DNA of 64,000 nt, from contig WBVU01000009.1 in the NCBI GenBank assembly GCA_009192285.1, positions 1,984,001 through 2,048,000 of the forward strand, written 5' to 3'. A model generated the notes under the pieces. That model was not told where the DNA came from. It was given only the letters and a program-made list of their open reading frames with translations, and ran no database searches. Within the stretch, counting starts at the first letter, position 1. Each line of letters opens with the position of its first letter. Of the stretch, positions 25,345 through 37,975 are shown piece after piece. Source of the DNA: Morchella semilibera. Its lineage: Eukaryota > Ascomycota > Pezizomycetes > Pezizales > Morchellaceae. A program made the translations under genes and the position numbers.

Positions 25345-27058
25345 TTAATATGGCGGACCGGAATGACCAGCTGAATCTGGGTACATATAAAAGCTGATTC
25401 CAATTATGGTGTATCTATAAGTCAAGGCGGTCAGTTAGTCCTGAATCAGATGTAACCATCACTTATCCGATCCTCTTTTTACAGCGGCACAGTGCCAAGA
25501 ACTATAGCACCAAACAAAAGGGCAACGGTGGTAAGGTTTCATTGTACTCACATTCCCAGTAGCATAGCCCCTCGAGGTAATTACTCTTTCCGTCTTGGAT
25601 GAGATAATTTGTAATGAGCACGCTCATAAAGAAAATAACTGTCTCGAACGTTTGGAAGTAAAGGCTCATTGGCTGTCCAATAATCCATCCGAGGATGACT
25701 AGAGCTGGGGTAACGAGAAGTGCGATTTGCATGCTACTTCCTATCGCGACTCCGATTGCGAGGTCCATCTAAAACCTCAGCGTCAGTATTTGTTGTTCCT
25801 GTGCTTGTATGGCAGAAACTCTGTTCTTCATGGTTGGGGCTGAATGAGTGGGGTACTCCGTGCAAGGATGGGTGAGTTGCATGATCTCATAAAAAAAGAA
25901 AAAAGAACCATCAACGCTTTTTTTTTTCTTTGAATGGGCTAACAAAGAGTGTGCTAACCTTGTTTTTCATCGCCACCACCACAGCTGTAACATGCTCAGC
26001 GGCATTCCCCACGATTGGTATCAAAATCAACCCGATAAATGTTTTGCTAATTCCAGAACTCCCCACCACACTGTCAATCGAGCCGACCAAGTATTCAGCG
26101 CAAACAGCAACTGCAAGTGTAACAGCAACTAAGACAACACTAGCCTCGATAACTGTGAGGGTGGGGTGTTCAGGTTCCTCATCGGGGCCCCCAGACTGCA
26201 TTTCCGCGTCAAAGAAGTTGGCGTGTGTATGTAGCTGAAAGACCAGATAGAGAATATAAAGGATGAGCAATACAATCGAAGTACCTCGGGAAAGATTAAG
26301 AACAAGAGCAAACCCCTCCTCCTTAGAGAGATCCACAGTCGAGTAGAGCGCTGCGGGGATGATTAAAGATGCAGTGGCGACAGCCATGAGGGAGGACATA
26401 GTAGAAGCGACCGTAGTGTTGAAGGTTTGTTCCGGGTACCTCATTCCGCCAAACAGAAAACACATCCCGAGTACCTTAAACATAACTCTTCAGTAAAGCT
26501 CTCTGAAGGCGAGAGGGAGCCACAGTTTTAGTAAGGACATACCAGCAGAATGTTTGATAGAATACTTCCTAGCATGCTGGCCTGCACAATCCTAATCTCG
26601 CCCTTGGTCAAAGCAACCACACTGACCTTTAAAAAGAAAGAATCGTGTTAGTTGAAGCTATCCTCATGTCGAAAGGCAAAGCCATCTCCTAGAATCCTTA
26701 CAATCAACTCGACAGCATTCCCAAACGTAGCATTTAATAACCCTCCTAGAGTTTCGCCCACAACCAAGGCCAGCTCTTCGGTGGCTAGACTAAGCAAAGA
26801 CGCAAGCGGAATGATAGCCAGAAAGTTTAGTATAAATGTAGCAGTCGGACTCCATTCCAGGAACCCAGATAATACACCCAACGGCACAAAAACAAGCAAT
26901 ATATTAACATAATTGCTGAAGAGGATAAACTTCGACTTATGGTAAATGTTTTTGCTGATTTTCTTGACCGATTTTTTACTTCGCTGGACGAAGCCGCCGT
27001 AGTTGTTGTGGCCGTTACCATTGGGTAGGAGGGGCCTATTCTCTCCATATCCGTTCAT
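25345..27058 (-). CDS. VCX1: vacuolar Ca2+/H+ exchanger (VCX1/CAX family)
   Basis: Antiporter that loads Ca2+ into the vacuole against protons. Exons on the minus strand are 27058-26702, 26626-26543, 26474-25959, 25768-25552 and 25414-25345, about 414 residues (yeast Vcx1 is 411). The two alpha repeats carry the ion-binding motifs GNAVELI (113-119) and GNAAEHVTA (303-311). An acidic loop ([12 protein letters not shown]) separates the halves, and about 11 hydrophobic helices fit the family. At NYLEG the frame leaves the conserved path. One extra base in the CCCC run at 25568-25571 would give AMLLGI and splice in frame to a good final exon ([16 protein letters not shown]). As written the protein would lose its last helix. 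The gene is divergent from the nucleotide-sugar transporter 1.6 kb away. Confidence 0.95.
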
Positions 27059-28707
27059 ATTTTCTCTGGGATAAGCAATTGTATTTGTTCGACGTCTTAA
27101 ATTTCCTATCCAAATATTCCAGCAACGGCGCCAACGAGGCACAGTGCCGGTGGTGGTTAGCTTTGAGTCCAGCACTTCGACTGATTTGAACGAGAATTGC
27201 AGTTCTTGGTATAGGTTGAAGACAAGAGGAGTGGACGTTTAATAGATGTGAGGAAAAGAATGTATATTCATCGATATGTGATGATTTCAACACCTAGAAG
27301 TATTATAGAGGGGAAATGGGGGGAGGTCATATTTAAATTATGGGGTGTACAGCCCACTGCACTCACTCATCATTTTGTGGGTCCTTTTTTGTGGAAAATA
27401 CCGGAGGGACCTAAGAAGTATGTAATATGCGCACGTCCGATACAAGAGCAATCAGGCGCTAGATTGAGCAGATGAGGGTGCAACGGTGTGATTCTGGAGG
27501 TCCAAAGCAATCACGACCTTGTGATGCGTGCGAGGATAATCTCTGAAAGTTCGGAAGCGAGCCTGTTCAAGAGGTCTTAGGCGCCGAAGGCTGTGCTTTT
27601 AGATCTGGCAGATGGTGGTGTGGGGGATTGCGATCACAAGAAGAGATGTCTTGGTAAAGGAGGGTACAATGGAATAATGACAGAGGGTGAGAAGGGAGAG
27701 GAGGAGGGAGGAGGAGGAGGGAGGAGGATAAAGGGGGAAAGGAGAAATTTAAAGAGATCGCCCTCTGAAAGAAGATGTATGTAAGTAAGATGGGCGGTTC
27801 TTTGAGCTGATAACCCCAGTATAAAGTTTATGTATAGCGGCACATCTTTTCCCTGACGTATGTAGTAATGCCCTGATAACTTTCTATCTAATACAGTAGA
27901 TCAGAATGCCGTTGATCTCATTCTGCGGAGCTTTGGGAACCCCGTAATAATACATAGAAAAATCAATCACAGCCCTGTTTTTATTGATAGCGTCATTCCC
28001 CTACCCACAAAGAGACCAAAACTCTGGTCTTCGGGATGGCCTCCGCATTCAATTCACCAAGTAGCGATGTCAAAAATACATGTAATAAACGGTGAGTGAT
28101 TTGTGTACCGGGTAGTGGATGTTCGGGAATCCTAGTACCTTTCACTAAAACGGGTGGGTATATGGAGTCTTTCATACCGACGTTTTCTCCGGAATAAAAA
28201 GGCTACCGGAATTTGCACTCGCATTGCCACCACAAAACCCTATTATTTAGTGTATATGGTTAGCACGATCCACTGTGCCCTATACATGCAGTACCTACAT
28301 GTAGTCTGGTACAAAAGCTTGCCAAGCCGCAATTGTAGAACTACAATGTCGTATTTTCTTGAGTTTTTGTCGCGTCAGCAGCTTCATTTTTTGTCCCTGA
28401 CCCCCTGAACCACGATACCTAGATCCAGGGACCTACGCGAATTCACCCCGCATCGCTGAAGAAACCATACCGCCCTGATCTTGGATGAGGGAATTGCTTC
28501 CTAATATTCTGACAAAGCTAGCACCATCTATCATCGCCGCGCCGCCGGTCAGCATTTACAGCCCGTTGTTGTCCTTTGCTTTCCACCCGCCCCTCGACCA
28601 CTGCCACCACCTACTCAACACCACTACCATCTCTACTACCACCACTACCACACCGATAGAATCAGTTAATAGTGCAATATCTCTTTACAAATAGCCAAGC
28701 CGCCATC
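27059..28707. other. divergent intergenic region, VCX1 / transporter
   Basis: About 1.65 kb between two divergent starts, presumably holding both promoters and 5' UTRs. It has a purine-rich GAG/GGA block near 27690-27735, TACATGTA at 28077 and 28296, and a Thr/Thr-Ile frame (28485-28694) that is probably 5' UTR of the transporter. No further gene is seen. Confidence 0.5.
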
Positions 28708-30095
28708 ATGGCCGAAACCCCTGAAGTTCCCTCCTTTATGGGTGTGCCAATGAAGCACTTATCACTTGTTACAGTACAACGCCCCCTTCATTCAGGAATA
28801 TAGGCCGGTACATGTAGTTAATGGCGAGCTAACTTCTGTAACCACAATACAGTTAACATTTCAAAACTCAGCATTAATACTTGTAAAGCCACCTTCTTCT
28901 ATGCTCCGCCATGGAGTTCACCTACTCACACGTGATTGTAGATAATGCATTACTCCCGCATTATGCCCATGACATCTCAGCACCGATATTTTACCTCAAC
29001 AGCGGTATTCCTCAATGAAGTTATCAAGCTTGCTATTTGTGTCTGGGTTGCACTTCGCGATCGCCGGAAAATTGACGGTCCAACAACTACGGTGTCCCAG
29101 TCTGTAAAACAGCTCTATACCGAGGTCTTTCGCCCAGATAACTGGAAGCTGGCCATTCCAGCATGTCTATACACACTTCAAAACACCCTTCAATATGTTG
29201 CCGTATCTAATCTGGATGCTGCGACTTTCCAAGTCACCTACCAACTTAAGATCCTGACCACTGCCCTGTTTAGCGTTACCATGCTACATAGAAGTCTTTC
29301 TTTGAGGAAATGGGTATCTTTGGTCCTGCTAACAATAGGAGTTGCAATTGTCCAGCTACCTTCTCCCGGCCCTTCGGCACCGGCACAAACACAATCGTCA
29401 GACAGTACCGATGCTAGCCATCAGCGCCGTTCAGCAACTTATGATAGCACCCACAATGACAATTCTACGGAATTACGGATGAACAGAGCGGTCGGGCTAT
29501 TTGCCGTCGCAATTGCATGCACAATCTCTGGTTTAGCTGGTGTGTACTTCGAGAAAGTGCTCAAAGGTTCAAGTGCAACTCTGTGGGTTCGGAATATCCA
29601 GCTATCGTTCTATTCACTTTTTCCTGCCTTTTTTATTGGCGTGGTATTTTTAGATGGGTCGGAAATCATGCGTAGGGGATTTTTCGACGGATATAATGGT
29701 GTGGTATGGACTGCGATTGCATTTCAGGCTGCTGGGGGAATTGTGGTTGCACTTTGTGTGAATTTTGCGGATAATATTGCCAAAACTTTGCAACTAGCAT
29801 TAGCATCTTGATTAGTTGTTTGGCGAGCATTTATTTCTTCGATTTTGAGGTCACTATTAATGTAATTTATACCTTTCCACTGCTTACTTTGCGACCCGCT
29901 AACCTTTGACAGTTTATGATCGGTTCTGGCGTTGTCCTCCTTGCTACATGGCTTTATTCAAAACCTGAATCCACTACAAACGATTATATTCCGCTTGAGA
30001 AGACGGAGGTTGAAACTGTATTTGACAATAAGGAAGCTATCATCTCTGAAGACGAAACATCTAATCCCGCGGAGGTACTTAAAAGACAGGATTGA
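28708..30095 (+). CDS. UDP-galactose/UDP-sugar Golgi transporter (SLC35A / Gms1 family)
   Basis: Multi-spanning antiporter that brings UDP-sugars into the Golgi lumen for glycosylation. Exons are 28708-28773, 28853-28882, 28942-29861 and 29913-30095, about 399 residues. Recognisable family blocks are LVTLTFQNSALILIMHYSR, ALQNTLQYVAVSNLDAATFQ-like (seen as YTLQNTLQYVAVSNLDAATF), QLKILTTALFSV, GLAGVYFEKVLKGS and NFADNIAK. A Ser/Asp/His-rich loop (about QTQSSDSTDASHQRRS) lies before helix 6. After NFADNIAK the frame breaks: one extra A in the AAAA run at 29782-29785 restores the expected NFATSISILISCLASIYFFD and the splice to the last exon (FMIGSGVVLLATWLYSKPE). The second intron-containing segment is only 30 bp long. 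The precise sugar cannot be told from sequence alone. Confidence 0.9.
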
Positions 30096-33070
30096 TCGGT
30101 TGGCTTCTTGCAATCATATCATAAAATAATATTCTGCACGGTTTTTCTCCTTTTCTTTTTCTTTCCCTTCTCTTTATTTGTCTTTTTTAGTTCTGTAGAT
30201 GATATCAATGACAGGGCTGTGGATTGTGAGTTCTTTTTTCCTTGTGAAGAATTTTTGTAAATACATATGTATGCATGGGAGATTCAAATATACATGTAGG
30301 TAGATCAAATTTGATTTTATTACAACAACCGTATATGCAGGAACAACCAGAAGGTCGACCCTATCGTGATCGGCGCCCTTCAACGGGTCGCCCAGTCAAG
30401 AAAAAAAAATGCATTCTAAAAAAAAGAATGAAAGATGACGCCAAGACATAATATAAGCGGTCAGAGACTCTGGGTACATATCCTACTCGGGACGGGATTA
30501 CCTGTTGCCGGTTTGCCCCAAAAAGTGCATTGCACAGCTCTCAGCTGAAACAAATACTAGAGTATGTATGTAGGTACTTCCATTTTATTGTAGGTATTTC
30601 ATTTTCTGGGCCACGGGCCTCATCGACCCCTGTCAATTGAGTTGTCTGTTACAGGTTCCCAAGGAAGTATTTTAAGGCGTTGAGATCGTGCGGGCTCGGA
30701 TGTCTTGGCCGGGAGGGCGCAAGCTGAACGAATACACCTCCCTAAACCCCATGCACGCTAAACTACGGTTTCAAGAATCGTAATTTTAACCTGTGGCTGA
30801 TTCTCTATACATATATTATTACCGAGCCTAAGCTCCCCGAGACATGCCCCCAAACTCAAACCCAAAAACGACATGTAGTACATGTCATGACGCCCGAGGT
30901 AGGACTAAGGGCATACTACATTTTTCTAACGTATAAAAAGATTTTTTATACAAACCCCATTAATTTGTTTGAAGACCGTCAAAAAACATACTGCACAGAT
31001 TAAACCATGCAGCCCGCACAGGTGTCCGGCCCATGCGGTGTACTACGCGTACAATGTACATTTAAAGAGTAGGTACAATACACCAAGCCCTGGATAACTG
31101 GGGTCTGGGCCTACGAGGTGGTGTAGAGTAAACGTATAAACTATTGCGAACATAATTACTTATTACACCTTCAAGTACGTGGTTTCTGACTGTGCCGTTA
31201 ACATCCACCCAGCCCTAATCCCTCCGCCATTATCCAAGCCTATTACCTATCAGCGTAACCAACACCGCCATGTCTGAGGCCAGAGACTTTTATTCTTAAA
31301 GCTACACTATTCAATGTCTTGACTAACCCCCCTTGTGAAGTTCGTTTAGCTGCGGCTACAAGATCAGTGAGGTCAATGCGGCCAAATTGGGTCATGACCG
31401 AACTCCTCGTATCTGATATCGGAGGCTATATATCTAGATAGCTTAGCCACCTATGTAGTTGGGGTTATGAATCTCATTCTACAATTACGAGTGCTTTTTA
31501 CTCTAGCTCTGTCATGCCACGACTCTTGGCACATGGATCCGAGTGACCTCTCATGACGCGCCTACACCACCGGCCGGCGCTGCGTACCTACCACACGCAA
31601 TCCAGAGCACTGCCATAGCACAATATTTATCCCGGGAAAATGGAAGGATAAAATTTGATTGGGCGCCGCGTGGCGATCGCGTAATCAGCGGTTGATCGAA
31701 GCAACACAGCCACGTTCTCGAGACCACGAGTTTTCTTGACAGCTGCAAGATCGAATATAGAGGGGCGTAATTGGCGCATGTTACATATCAGGTTATGCAG
31801 ATAAAACGTTGAAGAGGGCAGGCAACCGTGGAGTAGGGTTGGTTACGTGGGTGAGTGAGGGGCTTAACATATTACGTAGAGGTTTGCTTGGAGAGAGCCA
31901 ACTTTTTTCTCTTCAGCCCTCGGATAGTTACACATTTATTATTCCATTGGTGGCCTGTCGATCCGCGTGATGAATGTCCTCTGCGCGAAACCTGCTTGTA
32001 ACAATTCGAAGCGTGATGGGCAGATGGTTGGGTGGTAGGATCTGGAGTGTAGAGTATCTACATGTAGGTACGGTATGAATACATCAATGCGGTAAGAATA
32101 CTATGATTCCGGTTTAATTCGGTTCTTTTTTCTTTCCATACTGTAGCTATGGCTACACGTAGATAGGTGCTCGACCAAGGATATGTAAGTATCAATGAGT
32201 GGCTTCCTTGGCGTACATATATACATGTGTATTCCCTTGCCTGATTCCCTTCATCTGAACGTCATTTGCTCTCCATTACCGTATTCCAGGCAATCCCTTC
32301 CCCGCACAGTTATTTTTTTTTCAAGGTGCATCCCATACTAGAAAGACGTGTCAACCAGTCTAATGCCAGTAAGCATTCAATTGGTTCTGGGAGAGGGGTC
32401 GGTGTGGAAAAATGTGTTTTAGTCTTACTTGGAGGCCATTTACAGTGGGGGACCCTTTGCGCAAATTTCCGATAACCTGGCCAAAGTTCGCCAATCAGAT
32501 AACCACAATGTAGAGTAGAGCCGGTTCCACCTCATCAATAGAGACTTTAGATGCCTATCGCTCATTTTGCCCGTTGGGATGGCGTAACCCACACTATGTT
32601 GGAACAAGCCAATCCATGTAGGGCATCTACAAGTCATGAACGATCCTGGGTCTCGGGTTTGAGAAATTTGGGTTTAGGCTTGAACGAATCATCAGGAAGG
32701 TACGGCACAAACGAATCTGTTGAATGTCTCACTTTCCGTGTTGTCAAGGTTAATATCTGTTTCATCTTGACATCGCTGTGGATGAGAAGGATCTTATACT
32801 CATTTGACTGTTGATGACCATCAAATGTATTCTCTCCACGTAACGCTAATTCACATTCACAAACACAGACATGGATATCGATTATTGCCGGTGGTTTGTG
32901 ACGAGTGATGTTTGATGATGGGGAAATCTCGGGAGAGGAAAAGAAAAAAAAGGAAAGGGCTCATTCTTACACGTGGATAATATCTACTAAGTCAGACGAT
33001 ATGAGTTACAACATCATGCAATGTAATGAAATGCTCTGCTATGTATTTCGCTCTGTACATTGAAACGCCT
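30096..33070. other. gene-free stretch
   Basis: No convincing coding sequence. It includes TACATGTA at 30291 and 32059 and a 17-bp palindrome GACATGTAGTACATGTC at 30870-30886. The far end is the 3' flank of the complex I gene. Confidence 0.55.
30870..30886. repeat. 17-bp perfect palindrome
   Basis: GACATGTA and TACATGTC flank a single G. It is an extended, doubled form of the ACATGTA motif that recurs through the window's non-coding DNA. Confidence 0.75.
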
Positions 33071-34777
33071 CTATCTATCAACCTCACCAAACACCAAGTC
33101 CATGGTTCCAATAATAGCGACAGCATCAGCCAAAAGATGTCCTCTAGAGATCTGATCAAAAGACCCCAAATGCGCGAAACCTGGTGCTCGGATCTTGCAT
33201 CTATATGGTCTCTCGCTACCGTCTGAAACAACAAATACACCCATTTCACCCTTAGGCGCCTCAATGGCGCTATAGGTCTCACCAGGGGGGACAGCGTAAC
33301 CCTTAGTGTACAACAGGAAATGGTGAATCAGTGCCTCCATGTTCTCCTTCATTGCCGCTCTTGGTGGTGGCGAAATCTTGAAGTCTTCTACACGGACGGG
33401 ACCAGAAGGCATCTTGTTCAAGCACTGATGGATGATTCTGAGTGACTGTCTGAATTCTTCCATACGGCAGAGATAACGGTCGTAGCAGTCTCCGTGAATA
33501 CCCACGGGAACATCGAAGTCAACCTGGTCATAGGCGTCATAGGGAGAGGCCTTACGGATATCCCAAGCAACGCCGGAACCACGGAGCATGACACCGGTGA
33601 AGGAGTAGTTGAGCGCGTCAGCGGCAGAGACAACACCGATACCCTTGGTACGGGCGACCCAGATCCGGTTGTCAGTAAGCAGCTCTTCAGTCTCATCGAT
33701 TCGATCACCGAATTGGGTGGCCCATTGGTAGATGTCGTCAAGAAGACCAATGGGGATGTCCTGGTGAACACCGCCAGGGCGGACGTAGGCGGCGTGGAGG
33801 CGGGCACCAGAAACACGTTCGTAGAATTCCTGGGTGGCTAGTGAGAATTTATGCTATGTCGGGGTCAATAGAATTGATAGACATACCATCAACTTCTCAC
33901 GTTCCTCGAATCCCCACAAGAAGGGTGTCAGGGCGCCGACATCTGGGAGCTTATGTTACCATGGTGTTCCTCTCCCGTATAATTGCAAATTGGTACGAGG
34001 GCTTACCCATAGCGTGTGATAAGACGGACATGAGATGGTTCAGTACACGGGTGATTTCACCGAACAAAGTACGGATAAACTTGGCTCGTTCCGGAATCTC
34101 GACATTAAGTAACTTTTCCACGGCCAGCGAGAAACATTGTTCATTGGTCATCCTGAATTATTGTCAATTGATGCGATGCCCTAAATAATGCCAGAGGCAG
34201 ATAGAAAACCCACATGGAAACATAGTCCAAGCGATCAAAGTAAGGCAAGGCTTGCAAGTATGTCTTGTACTCAATCAACTTCTCTGTACCTCTATGAAGA
34301 AGTCCAACATGAGGATCAGCACGAATGATTTGTTCCCCGTTCAATTCGAGAATCAATCTCAGCACTCCGTGAGCAGCCGGATGTTGGGGTCCCTGTCCAA
34401 AATCAACTCAATCAGCTTTCCCCAGTCCTTCCCACCGACCATCTCAGTGGCGACATACGAAGTTGACGGTGTAGTGTCTGATCTTTCTGTTCTCGATCGG
34501 TTCCGGGTGGTCCGTTATAACTGACAGCCCAAGAGTTAGCCCCCGGCTATATTTGCACCCACCCGCCCGCCACAGTGAACTCACAAGCAGCATCATGTGC
34601 CGCCCCTCCAGGACCAGACTCTGTAAGTGTTGTAGGTGTGTACGCCTCCGCCCTCGATATTTTTGTGTTTGAGAATGGGCGTATGGCGAATGCCTTCAGC
34701 GCCGGCGGGTTCGCCCTAAAGGTGGAAGGCCGAGCAAAGCATAGTCTCTTCGCAGCCAGGCGAGCAAAAGATGCCAT
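33071..34777 (-). CDS. NADH:ubiquinone oxidoreductase 49 kDa subunit (NDUFS2)
   Basis: Core peripheral-arm subunit of mitochondrial complex I, lining the quinone pocket. Six exons on the minus strand: 34777-34585, 34520-34459, 34392-34214, 34152-34007, 33942-33887 and 33829-33071, 464 residues with no frame problem. The first 45 or so residues ([18 protein letters not shown]) form an Arg-rich mitochondrial presequence. Conserved blocks include [63 protein letters not shown] and the C-terminal DLVFGEVDR. All five introns are short and keep phase. Its start lies 268 bp from the divergent MDP1-like gene, so they probably share a promoter. The presence of complex I separates this organism from Saccharomyces and fission yeast. 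Confidence 0.97.
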
Positions 34778-35045
34778 ATTGGCGGTCAAGTTCAATTGGG
34801 GTTGAGGGGAGATGCAGGCGCGAATCTTAGCGGGCGCGGGGGGGGGGGGGAGTTGAGGTCTCTGAAACAGACCGGGGGTGGCGGGATTATTACTAAGGTG
34901 ATGTAGTTATCGGTCCCGACTACCGCCTGCAGGCCTGCTAGCACTTTATTGGGCAATTTTTGACCTCGAGGGAGCTCCGCAGCCGGGTAACCGCCCTATA
35001 ACCCCGCGAAATCTCCCCCGCACATGATATCTAATATAGGCGAAT
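34778..35045. promoter_or_regulatory. shared divergent promoter region
   Basis: The 268-bp gap between the complex I 49 kDa start (minus) and the MDP1-like start (plus) must hold both promoters and 5' UTRs. It contains a poly(G) run of about 13 near 34838-34850. No core element is identified with confidence. Confidence 0.5.
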
Positions 35046-35699
35046 ATGCCGAGAAGAACAAAAATCGTTGCTCCAGACTCCTCCACTGTGGGGGTAGACA
35101 TCCCTAAAACATTCACTGATGGGGGCCCACTCCCCAAGCTGTTCGCCTTCGATTTGGATTACACTCTTTGGCCATTCTGGGTCGACACACATCCCACACT
35201 GCCATTCCGGTATTCAAACCCCACAACTGTTCTCGACCGTGTAGATACACCCTATGGGTTCTACGATTCTGTGCCACGTATTCTCCATGCTCTGCGCGTA
35301 AGAAATATCTCAATCGCCGCAGCATCAAGAACCCACTCCCCACAAGGGGCCAGGCAAGCGCTCTCGCTCCTCGAGATTGAGGGCGAGAAGGCCATTGGGT
35401 ACTTCGATTATATGGAGATCTACCCGGGCTCGAAGATTACCCACTTCAAGCGGTTGATGAAAGAGACTGGCATTGACTATGAGGATATGCTATTTTTTGA
35501 TGACGAGCATCGTAATGTGGAGGTTGATCGTGAACTTGGAGTGTGCATGGTTCATGTACTAGATGGGATGGAACCAGGTGTGGTTGACGAAGGTGTGAAG
35601 GAGTGGAGGAGGAGGAAGAGAGAAGAGAGAGGTGTAGAAGAAGAAGAGGAGGAGGAGGAGGAGGAGGAGGAGGAGGGGCAATCGGATAAGGATAGATGA
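35046..35699 (+). CDS. magnesium-dependent phosphatase 1 (MDP1), HAD superfamily
   Basis: Single-exon HAD phosphatase of 217 residues. MDP1 enzymes dephosphorylate protein tyrosine and glycated (fructosamine) substrates in vitro; the cellular substrate is uncertain. The nucleophile motif is FAFDLDYTLW (Asp36 and Asp38), the second motif is the AAASRTHSP segment, and the third is MLFFDDEHRN, as in MDP1. The family domain ends near DGMEPGVVDEG. It is followed by a basic patch (WRRRKREERG) and a run of about 14 Glu encoded by a GAG microsatellite, an extension not needed for catalysis. Divergent from the complex I gene and convergent with NUG1. Confidence 0.9.
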   Translation: MPRRTKIVAPDSSTVGVDIPKTFTDGGPLPKLFAFDLDYTLWPFWVDTHPTLPFRYSNPTTVLDRVDTPYGFYDSVPRILHALRVRNISIAAASRTHSPQGARQALSLLEIEGEKAIGYFDYMEIYPGSKITHFKRLMKETGIDYEDMLFFDDEHRNVEVDRELGVCMVHVLDGMEPGVVDEGVKEWRRRKREERGVEEEEEEEEEEEEEGQSDKDR

Positions 35700-36266
35700 T
35701 GAATGTCCAGAGCCTAGATTCCTTGATATCACATTAGCGGGTTTTTTACATAGATCATAATACAAACCGTCAAGATTTAAAGATATTAGTTGGCCTTGTG
35801 AAAGGAAAACCAGATCGCGAGATAGGTAGTCATATTGAAAAAGATAGAAAGTGAAATGCGCGCTGCCACATCCTCACTTGGTTCCCAGGTTGCAATATTG
35901 AAAGGCTACGCACCCGTGCAGGAATGCCATTAATGTTTTATAATAGTCTAAAATGTGACTTTAGACAACTTGCCCAAGCAAAGTTGCCTAACCCCCAAGC
36001 ACCCACAAACAGGAGTCTATTCAACTCATTGAGTCTAGTTCTCCGATTCTATTAATTATAGAAGTAACAAAGAAGCAAGCGGAAAAGCCAAACTTTTGAC
36101 GTTCGTTATCGATTTTTTTCCAAGTCCCGAAAACTCCATGTTCAACAAATTACAGCCTATTATCATACAAGGGAAGCCACTCATGGATATACAAAAGAAA
36201 TATGGAAAACGTTAAGAAAAGACATCAGAAAGAACAAAAAGCAGTGGAGCCCTCAAACTAAAAACA
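35700..36266. other. convergent 3' intergenic region
   Basis: About 570 bp between the 3' ends of the MDP1-like gene and NUG1. It is A/T-rich and holds both 3' UTRs. Nothing else is seen. Confidence 0.6.
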
Positions 36267-37975
36267 TTAGTCCTGCATATCTACCTCTTGCACATCTTCC
36301 TCTGCACCGTCATCACCCCAGAGTCCCTCCAATTTGAATTCAGCCGCCCACTCCTTGACAATCTCCTTCTGATCACCCTCACCAACCCCCTCATAGGATT
36401 GCTTGACTCCACCATGTGCTGCTGCTTCCGCAACAGCAGTTACAGTGTTTGCAAGCGCTGGAGGATCGATCCAACCCTGAATACGCCCGTCACGCCAGTC
36501 CATGATGACTGTCTTTGCGGCAGCATCAATGTTCGGGATACCGCGTTTTCCGAGCCTTCCACGCTTGCGAGCAACCTGTACAAGAAAGTCGTTGACAACG
36601 TCTTTGGCACTTGTGTTAATTAGCGGGGGGAGGTCGTATAACGCAAGGAGTTTCGCAAATAGAGCTTCGGAAGTTGAAAGACGGCGGATGAGTAGAGCAA
36701 TTGCCGGGACAGGGTCATCAATTTGCTTGGGTGGGATGGCATTCAAGAGGATAAGGCGGGCTTGATCATCCTGTGATGAGTTCTCGACACTGCCTGGGAA
36801 GACGATACCGGGGGAATCAATGAGCTTGAGCTTTTTGTCGAGCTTGATTTCGCGGAGAGATGTGGTGACACCAGCTTCGGCTCCCGTGGGGCAGGAAGCC
36901 TGGGATCCGCCGAGACGGCCGCAGAGAGCGTTGATGACAGAGGACTTCCCAACGTTTGGGTATCCAATTACACCGACTGATACCGAGCGCTTCAGCTGCT
37001 TGCTGTGGGCGAAGGTCTTGAGTGCTTTCAGTAAGGCAGCGGAGGTGCCGGCAACAGTAAGTGCCTTGTGGTCAAAGGTGTGGGCATTGGCTGTAGAATT
37101 GCTGGCGCGGAGGGGGAGCGTCGGGAAGTAGCGGCGAAGGTAAGTCAACCATCCCTTGAGAACGTTCGGGGGGATCAGATCGATTTTGTTGAGAATTAAA
37201 ATCAGCCGCTTCTCACCGCCGTCTGCAGCCATAACAGCACGCTCTACCTCGCGGGAACGAGTCCCTTCAGGGTCACGGGCGTCAAGAACATATAGAACAA
37301 CGTCAGCGGAATCAACAACCTGCTTGAACATCTTGTCAAAGGCCTTGCGAGAGGTATCTTTGGTGAAGTTAGTCTCATTCTGGTCATCTTCTGAGTCCGA
37401 CTCGCCGCTGGAGGCACCATGCTCGGCTTCATATTCCATGGCACGGGCACGAGCAGAGGCGAGAAGGGCTGCCATTGCTGAAGTTCCGTTCTAAAGGCAA
37501 GCAGTTAGGAGCCGATTTAGCATGGCCAATTTCGGGAGAAACTCACTCCTTCATCCATGTCCTCATCGCTCTCCTCCTCTTCCTCTGACATGATGTCTTC
37601 TTCGTCAACCTCATCAACGTCTACCATGCCGTCTTCACTATTCTCCGCGGCAGCCTTCTTTCTCAATTTTGCAGCCTCCCTTCTCCTGATCTGTTCCCCC
37701 TCTTTTGCTCTTCGGCCATCCTCAATCTCCGCAAGTAACCGGTCCTTATAAGGGAAACTATTTGGGATGTTCAATTTCTCGGTTTTCTTTCCCCTGTGGA
37801 GCTCGGGGTGCTTTTTGGCTTCTTTGCGCTCCTTGCGCTGTTTCTCAGCACTACGCTTCTCAATTTTGTGCCGTAGGCGGACGGGAACACGCTTTGACTT
37901 CTTCTCTAGAGGGGGGTGAATTTATATTAATTTCAAAACGCTAACGGATTGACCCGTGGTAGACTTACTTGGCAT
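36267..37975 (-). CDS. NUG1: nucleolar GTPase NUG1 / nucleostemin family
   Basis: Circularly permuted GTPase acting in nucleolar and nuclear assembly and export of the 60S subunit. Exons on the minus strand are 37975-37969 (7 bp), 37905-37547 and 37490-36267, 529 residues (yeast Nug1 is 520). The very basic N-terminus (MPKKKSKRVPVRLRHKIEKR) is the conserved nucleolar and RNA-binding segment, followed by an acidic stretch. GTPase motifs come in permuted order: G4 NKID (223-226), G1 GYPNVGKSS (298-306), G2 GVTTS (329-333), G3 DSPG (347-350). The C-terminus is acidic. No frame problems. The first exon carries only the start codon, one Pro codon and one base, making it easy to miss in annotation. 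Confidence 0.95.
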
